A stretch of DNA of 10,237 nt, taken from contig JACQCL010000137.1 of the NCBI GenBank assembly GCA_016201645.1, positions 1-10,237 of the forward strand, read 5' to 3'. The DNA comes from Candidatus Rokuibacteriota bacterium. Its GTDB lineage: Bacteria > Methylomirabilota > Methylomirabilia > Rokubacteriales > CSP1-6. Positions 6,821-10,237 of this stretch are shown in pieces. The position numbers and the translations under genes were made by a program. The notes under the pieces were generated by a model. That model ran no database searches and had not been told where the DNA came from. It saw only the letters and a list, made by a program, of their open reading frames with translations. Position 1 is the stretch's first letter. The number at the start of each line of letters is the position of its first letter.

Positions 6821-7596
6821 AGATTGTCGTTGCCGTGAAACAGGTGCCTGACACCGCGACGCAGGTGAAGATCGGCGCCGACTCCAAGGGGATTGATCCT
6901 GCTGGCATCACGTGGATCGTCTCCCCCTACGATGAGTTTGCGGTGGAGGAGGCGCTCCGAGTCAAAGAGAAGAGGGGAGACGGGGAGGTGGTGGTCGTCA
7001 CCCTGGGGCCCGAGCGCGCCAAGGAGGCCCTTCGCACCTGCCTGGCGATGGGGGCCGACCGCGCGATCCATCTGAACGACCCGGCCTGGGAGGCGGCCGA
7101 CAGTCTGGCTGTCTCCCGCGCCCTGGCGGCCGTGATCCGGCAGGAAGGGCCGCAGCTGGTCTTCTTCGGCCGCCAGGCCATCGACGACGACATGGGGGCC
7201 GTGAGCACTCAGGTGGCCGAGTTCCTGGGATGGCCCTGCGCCTCCTGGATCATGGAGGAAACGGTTGCCGCGGACGCCAGCTCGGTCCGCGTGGCCCGCC
7301 AGGTGGAGGGCGGGCTCGAGATCTTCGACATTCCGCTCCCCTGCGTCCTGTCCGCGCAAAAGGGCCTGAACGAGCCCCGCTACCCGACGCTGAAGGGGAT
7401 CATGGGAGCGAAGAAGAAGGAGATCAGGGACGTCAAGGCCGCCGACCTCGGTCTCGGTGCCGACGGGCCGCGACTCTCCGTCGTGGCCCTCGAGGGCCTG
7501 CCGCCGCGCCCTCCCGGGCGCATCCTCTCCGGTGAGCCGGCGGCGGCCGCCAAGGAACTGGTCAGATCGCTCAGGGAAGACGCCAAAGCGATCTAG
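6817..7596 (+). CDS. etfB: Electron transfer flavoprotein beta subunit
   Basis: A full-length 259-residue EtfB. It pairs with EtfA to carry electrons from acyl-CoA dehydrogenases towards the quinone pool. The N-terminus MKIVVAVKQVPDT is typical. GRQAIDDDMGAV (118-129) is the nucleotide-binding loop, and LNEPRYPTLKGIMGAKKKEI (184-203) carries the dehydrogenase recognition loop, with L192 matching the conserved leucine that docks partner dehydrogenases. The loop reads AIDDDMGAV rather than the GDTAQVGP seen in electron-bifurcating EtfB, so it looks like the ordinary, AMP-binding group. This is a family-level inference from one motif. The start overlaps the regulator stop, with GAGGGG at 6803-6808 as SD. 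etfA follows after 11 bp. Confidence 0.97.
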   Translation: MKIVVAVKQVPDTATQVKIGADSKGIDPAGITWIVSPYDEFAVEEALRVKEKRGDGEVVVVTLGPERAKEALRTCLAMGADRAIHLNDPAWEAADSLAVSRALAAVIRQEGPQLVFFGRQAIDDDMGAVSTQVAEFLGWPCASWIMEETVAADASSVRVARQVEGGLEIFDIPLPCVLSAQKGLNEPRYPTLKGIMGAKKKEIRDVKAADLGLGADGPRLSVVALEGLPPRPPGRILSGEPAAAAKELVRSLREDAKAI

Positions 7597-7607
7597 GCGG
7601 GAGGGCC

Positions 7608-8597
7608 ATGGCGGGAGCGTTCTGGTGCATCGTCGAGGATGATCGAGCGGGGCGTCCAAAGAAAGTCACGGCCGAACTGCTCGGCGAGGCCACGCGCCTG
7701 GCCCGGCAGTCGGGGGGACACGTGGAGGCGGTCTGGCTCGCTGACAAGGCCAGCGAAGACGGTCTGAAGCAACTGGGCGAATGGGGAGCGGTCCGGGTAT
7801 GGTTGCTGGAAGACGCGGCCCTTGCACCCTTCCGCAGCGAGGTCTGGACGCCGGCAGTGGCCGAGCTGGCCGGAAAAGAAGCGCCCCAGGCGATTTTCGG
7901 TGCGGTGACTTCCCGGCAGCGGGAACTGCTGGCCCGGCTGGCGGCCCGACTCGGGGTGGGCCTCGCCGCCGACTCGGTGGCGTTCCGAGTGGAGGACGGG
8001 AAGCTCATCGCCACCCGCCCCGTTTACGCCGGCAAACTTCTCTCGAAGATCACCTGGGCCAAGCCGCCGTGGCTGGCGACCCTCCGCCCCAATGTCTTCA
8101 AGGCCGAGGAGCCGAAAGCCGGCGCCGTGCCCGCGGTCGAGCGGCCGTCGGTCGCCATTGTCCCGTCGCGCATGACGCTCGTCGAACGCAAGGAGGAAGT
8201 GGCGACTGGCCTCCCCGAGCTGACCGAGGCCGACGTCGTCGTGTCCGGCGGGCGTGGCCTGAAGGGGCCGGAGAACTTCGTCATTCTGGAGGAACTGGCC
8301 AAGGTGATCGGGGCGGCGGTCGGGGCGTCGCGGGCCGCGGTGGACGCCGGCTGGCGCCCCCACCGGTTCCAGATCGGCCAGACGGGCCGTACCATTTCCC
8401 CCAAGCTGTACATGGGATTCGGCATCTCGGGCGCCATCCAGCATCTGGCGGGGATGCGGACGTCGAAGATCATCGTGGCCGTCAACAAAGATCCGGAAGC
8501 GCCGATCTTCAAGATTGCCGACTACGGGATCGTGGGCGACCTCTTCGAAGTGGCCCCGCTTCTTACCCAAGAGTTCAAGCGGTTGCTGGAGAAGTGA
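7608..8597 (+). CDS. etfA: Electron transfer flavoprotein alpha subunit
   Basis: A complete 329-residue EtfA, the FAD-binding partner of EtfB. The N-terminal domain (about 1-200) is followed by the FAD domain: VSGGRGLKGPENF (212-224), GASRAAVDAGW (239-249), QIGQTGRTISPKLY (255-268) and the ETF-alpha signature from L267 to N293, including SGAIQHLAG at 274-282. NKDPEAPIFKIADYGIVGDL follows at 293-312. All expected FAD contacts are present, and there is no ferredoxin extension. The ATG at 7608 is preceded by GGGAGGG (7599-7605), a strong though closely spaced SD. It is surely co-transcribed with etfB. The adjacent acyl-CoA dehydrogenase is its obvious electron donor. No ETF:quinone oxidoreductase lies in the window. 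Confidence 0.97.
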   Translation: MAGAFWCIVEDDRAGRPKKVTAELLGEATRLARQSGGHVEAVWLADKASEDGLKQLGEWGAVRVWLLEDAALAPFRSEVWTPAVAELAGKEAPQAIFGAVTSRQRELLARLAARLGVGLAADSVAFRVEDGKLIATRPVYAGKLLSKITWAKPPWLATLRPNVFKAEEPKAGAVPAVERPSVAIVPSRMTLVERKEEVATGLPELTEADVVVSGGRGLKGPENFVILEELAKVIGAAVGASRAAVDAGWRPHRFQIGQTGRTISPKLYMGFGISGAIQHLAGMRTSKIIVAVNKDPEAPIFKIADYGIVGDLFEVAPLLTQEFKRLLEK

Positions 8598-8653
8598 AAT
8601 GAGCCGGTCGGCGTCTGCCCTCGCTCGCTGGGCCTTCGGCGGTCACCCGTCGC

Positions 8654-8676
8654 ACCCACGCCCTGCGGGCGCGGGT
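8654..8676 (+). other. Stem-loop 1 in etfA-acd gap
   Basis: ACCCACGCCC (8654-8663) pairs with GGGCGCGGGT (8667-8676) around a TGC loop. This gives nine pairs with one A-C mismatch. It runs into the 10-bp palindrome CGGGTACCCG at 8672-8681, which could compete for pairing. Confidence 0.55.
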
Positions 8677-8686
8677 ACCCGTCAGG

Positions 8687-8711
8687 GGGCGCGGCAAGCC
8701 GGACCGCGCCC
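8687..8711 (+). other. Stem-loop 2 in etfA-acd gap
   Basis: GGGCGCGG (8687-8694) pairs perfectly with CCGCGCCC (8704-8711) over a 9-base loop. It is an all-GC 8-bp stem with no T tract after it, so it is not a classical terminator. Confidence 0.55.
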
Positions 8712-8754
8712 ATCGCCGCCTCGAATGGCCGCGAGGGAGGGACATGGCGGTTCG

Positions 8755-8775
8755 AACGCGGGCTTTGCCCGCGTT
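8755..8775 (+). other. Stem-loop 3 in etfA-acd gap
   Basis: AACGCGGGC (8755-8763) and GCCCGCGTT (8767-8775) form a perfect 9-bp stem with a TTT loop. The minimal loop and perfect arms make this one of the two strongest structures in the gap. It is followed by ACCGAGG, not a T run. Confidence 0.65.
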
Positions 8776-8792
8776 ACCGAGGGGGGAGGAAT

Positions 8793-8818
8793 CGGAAGGG
8801 GGGCGTAGCCCCCCTCCG
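8793..8818 (+). other. Stem-loop 4 abutting the acyl-CoA dehydrogenase ribosome site
   Basis: GGGGGGC (8798-8804) pairs with GCCCCCC (8808-8814) around GTA. The stem extends as A-T, then, past a one-base bulge, as CGG/CCG down to 8793/8818. It ends six bases before the ATG at 8824. It separates a good purine SD-like run (GGGGGGAGGA, 8781-8790) from the start codon, and the only SD-like bases next to the ATG (GAGG, 8818-8821) touch the stem. Folding could bring the upstream purine run nearer the start. That role is inferred. Confidence 0.6.
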
Positions 8819-8823
8819 AGGAT

Positions 8824-9969
8824 ATGAAACTTGAATTGACGGAAGAGCAGCAGATGATCCAGGCTCTCGCGCGGGAGTTTGCCGAGAAAGAGGTGCAGCC
8901 CGTCGCGGGCCGGCTTGACCAGGAGGCGCGCTTCCCCCACGAGACCGTCAAGCGCATGGGCGAGCTGGGGTTCTTGGGGATCGCCGTTCCCGAAGCGTAT
9001 GGCGGCGCCGGCGCCGATCCCGTCGCCTACGTGCTGGCGCTGGAGGAGATCGCCAAGGTGTGCGCCTCCCACGCGGTCATCATGTCCGTGAATAACTCGC
9101 TCTATTGCGATCCTGTGCTCAAGTACGGGACCGAAGATCAGCGGCGGAAATTCCTCACTCCCTTTGCCAGCGGCCAGAAGATCGGCTGCTTCGCGTTGAC
9201 GGAGCCCCAGGCGGGCTCCGACGCCAGCAATCAACACACCCTGGCCGTGCCGGACGGCAGCCGGTATGTTCTGAACGGCCGGAAGGCCTTCGTGACCAAC
9301 GGTCGCGAGGCTGCGGCGGCGCTGGTGGTCGCCCAGACGGACGCCGCGAAGGGGCGCCATGGCATCTCGGCCTTTCTCGTCGAAAAAGGGACGCCGGGCT
9401 TTCTCGTCCCCAAGGTCGAAGACAAGCTTGGTATCCGCGCTTCCGACACGGCGGAATTCGTGTTTGAAGATTGTCGCGTGCCGGCGGAGAACCGCCTGGG
9501 CTCGGAGGGGATGGGCTTTAAGATCGCGATGTCTTCCCTCGACGGGGGCCGCATCGGCATCGCGGCGCAGGCGCTGGGGATCGCTGCAGGCGCCTTCGAG
9601 CGTTCGGTGGCCTACGCCAAGGAGCGCAAAGCGTTCGGGGTCCCCATTGGCCAGCACCAGATGGTCCAGTGGATGCTGGCGGACATGGCGACGGCGATCG
9701 ACGCGGCTCGGCTCCTGGTCTGGCGGGCCGCGACCCTCAAGGGCGCCGGTCAGCCTTTCGGCGTCGAGGCCTCCATGGCCAAGCTCTTCGCGTCCGAGAT
9801 GGCCATGAAGGTGACGACCGACGCCATCCAGGTCCACGGCGGCTACGGGTACATCAAGGAGTTTCAGGTCGAGCGTTACTTCCGGGACGCCAAGATCACC
9901 CAGATCTACGAGGGCACCTCGCAGATTCAGAAGTTGGTCATCGCCCGCCACCTTCTCGGAACTCAGTGA
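8824..9969 (+). CDS. Acyl-CoA dehydrogenase, short-chain/butyryl type
   Basis: A complete 381-residue FAD enzyme that introduces the alpha,beta double bond into an acyl-CoA and reduces EtfAB, encoded just upstream. The start MKLELTEEQQMIQ is the usual N-terminus. PEAYGGAG (56-63) and CFALTEPQAGSDASN (122-136) form the FAD/substrate core. DGGRIGIAAQALG is at 240-252, RKAFGVPIGQHQ at 268-279 and QVHGGYGY at 336-343. The catalytic base is E363 in QIYEGTSQIQ (360-369), the position used by short-chain and butyryl-CoA dehydrogenases. Substrate chain length and branching cannot be fixed. The mutase next door suggests a short or branched acyl-CoA. It follows the hairpin-rich gap and has a weak immediate SD. 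The next gene starts 13 bp after its stop. Confidence 0.96.
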   Translation: MKLELTEEQQMIQALAREFAEKEVQPVAGRLDQEARFPHETVKRMGELGFLGIAVPEAYGGAGADPVAYVLALEEIAKVCASHAVIMSVNNSLYCDPVLKYGTEDQRRKFLTPFASGQKIGCFALTEPQAGSDASNQHTLAVPDGSRYVLNGRKAFVTNGREAAAALVVAQTDAAKGRHGISAFLVEKGTPGFLVPKVEDKLGIRASDTAEFVFEDCRVPAENRLGSEGMGFKIAMSSLDGGRIGIAAQALGIAAGAFERSVAYAKERKAFGVPIGQHQMVQWMLADMATAIDAARLLVWRAATLKGAGQPFGVEASMAKLFASEMAMKVTTDAIQVHGGYGYIKEFQVERYFRDAKITQIYEGTSQIQKLVIARHLLGTQ

Positions 9970-9974
9970 GGGGA
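9968..9974 (+). promoter_or_regulatory. Ribosome binding site of the mutase gene
   Basis: GAGGGGA overlaps the acyl-CoA dehydrogenase stop codon (9967-9969) and lies 8 bases before the mutase ATG. It fixes the start and suggests the two genes are translated in a coupled way. Confidence 0.7.
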
Positions 9975-9982
9975 CGCAAACC

Positions 9983-10237
9983 ATGGACGAGCGCGAGAAA
10001 ATCGAGCGGGCCGCGAAGCGGTGGGAGGCGGAGACTTATCAGCCGTTTGTGAAGGGTTCCCCCGAGCGGGGGGTGCGCTACGAGTCCCTCTCGGGCATTC
10101 CCATCAAACCGCTGTACACCCCCGCTGACGTCCGCGCCTCCGACTACGAGAAGAAGCTGGGCTTTCCCGGCGAGTATCCCTTCACTCGAGGCGTCTATCC
10201 GACGATGTACCGGGGACGGCTCTGGACCATGCGCATG
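9983..10237 (+). CDS. Adenosylcobalamin-dependent acyl-CoA mutase large subunit, N-terminal part (3' end missing)
   Basis: The first 85 residues of a mutase of the methylmalonyl-CoA mutase family, open to the window end. Translation gives a charged N-terminal helix (MDEREKIERAAKRWEAET), YESLSGIPIKPLYTP at 33-47, the conserved LGFPGEYPFTRGVYPTMYRG at 59-78 and RLWTMRM at 79-85. The YPFTRG-YPTMYRGR-WT block is diagnostic of these CoA-binding TIM-barrel subunits, which rearrange acyl-CoA carbon skeletons. The ATG at 9983 has a good SD, GAGGGGA (9968-9974), overlapping the dehydrogenase stop. Methylmalonyl-, isobutyryl- and 2-hydroxyisobutyryl-CoA mutases share this region. The residue that best separates them falls immediately past the window, so the substrate is left open. 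The cobalamin-binding domain or subunit is not visible. Confidence 0.93.
   Translation, partial: MDEREKIERAAKRWEAETYQPFVKGSPERGVRYESLSGIPIKPLYTPADVRASDYEKKLGFPGEYPFTRGVYPTMYRGRLWTMRM

Larger units (their letters stand above)
8598..8823 (+). other. Structured non-coding gap between etfA and the acyl-CoA dehydrogenase gene
   Basis: This 226-bp spacer is far longer than any other inside the operon (the others are 13 bp or less). It has no convincing promoter and no stem followed by a T run, so no intrinsic terminator. It is very GC-rich and holds four strong stem-loops in order, listed separately. A 69-codon reading frame (8599-8808) crosses it, but the product is low-complexity and runs through the hairpins. 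The gap could be an mRNA-processing or stability segment, or one copy of a dispersed REP-like repeat. The sequence alone does not decide. Confidence 0.6.

Noticed and set aside
8750..8757. GTTCGAAC, similar to the operator arms
   Set aside because: It lacks the two-base spacer of the GTTCTnGAAC core, so it does not match the candidate operator. It partly overlaps stem-loop 3.
8599..8808. Small 69-residue frame starting just after the etfA stop, with a plausible GGAGAAG SD
   Set aside because: The product is low-complexity (Gly, Arg, Pro, Ala), resembles no family, and the frame runs straight through the four hairpins. Conservation data would be needed to keep it.
8793..8818. Possible intrinsic terminator after etfA
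   Set aside because: The stem is strong, but it is followed by CCGAGGAT-like sequence without a T run and sits only six bases before a start codon.

Overview
This is a GC-rich bacterial window (roughly two thirds G+C by eye) in which every recognisable gene lies on the + strand with tight or overlapping spacing. No tRNA, rRNA, CRISPR array, insertion sequence or integrase is visible. The organism cannot be named from the sequence alone. Large multi-GAF kinases, a GntR-controlled etf/acyl-CoA dehydrogenase/mutase cluster and GC-rich hairpin text between genes would fit a soil or subsurface lineage such as Methylomirabilota/Rokubacteria or a deltaproteobacterial relative. That placement is a low-confidence inference.

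Layout. (1) Bases 1-4896 hold a very large cytoplasmic hybrid sensor histidine kinase, cut off at its 5' end. It has the tail of one GAF domain, seven further GAF domains at a regular period of about 170 residues, an HPK4-type kinase core (HDFNN motif) and a C-terminal receiver. (2) Its stop overlaps the start of a complete anthranilate phosphoribosyltransferase gene (trpD, 4893-5969) by 4 bp. No other trp genes are present. (3) At 5966-6088 lies a compact control region: a near-consensus sigma70 promoter whose -35 box overlaps the trpD stop, two related inverted repeats with core GTTCTnGAAC (one inside a perfect 16-bp palindrome), and a small hairpin that holds the Shine-Dalgarno sequence in its loop just before a GTG start. 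(4) From there a catabolic operon begins: a GntR/HutC-type regulator (6089-6820), overlapped by etfB (6817-7596), then etfA (7608-8597). (5) A 226-bp gap (8598-8823) contains four strong stem-loops. (6) A short-chain-type acyl-CoA dehydrogenase (8824-9969) follows. Thirteen bases later comes the first 85 residues of an adenosylcobalamin-dependent acyl-CoA mutase large subunit, running off the window.

How the genes fit together (inference). The dehydrogenase oxidises a short or branched acyl-CoA and passes electrons to EtfAB. The mutase rearranges a carbon skeleton, methylmalonyl-CoA or a related acyl-CoA, so the cluster probably serves branched-chain amino acid, propionate/isobutyrate or short-chain fatty acid catabolism. 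The GntR protein is the likely local repressor, probably acting on the two inverted repeats in its own leader. I found no clearly new multi-gene system. The parts most worth following up are the operator/promoter/SD-hairpin leader, the unusual recognition helix of the GntR protein, the hairpin cluster between etfA and the dehydrogenase, and the GAF array.
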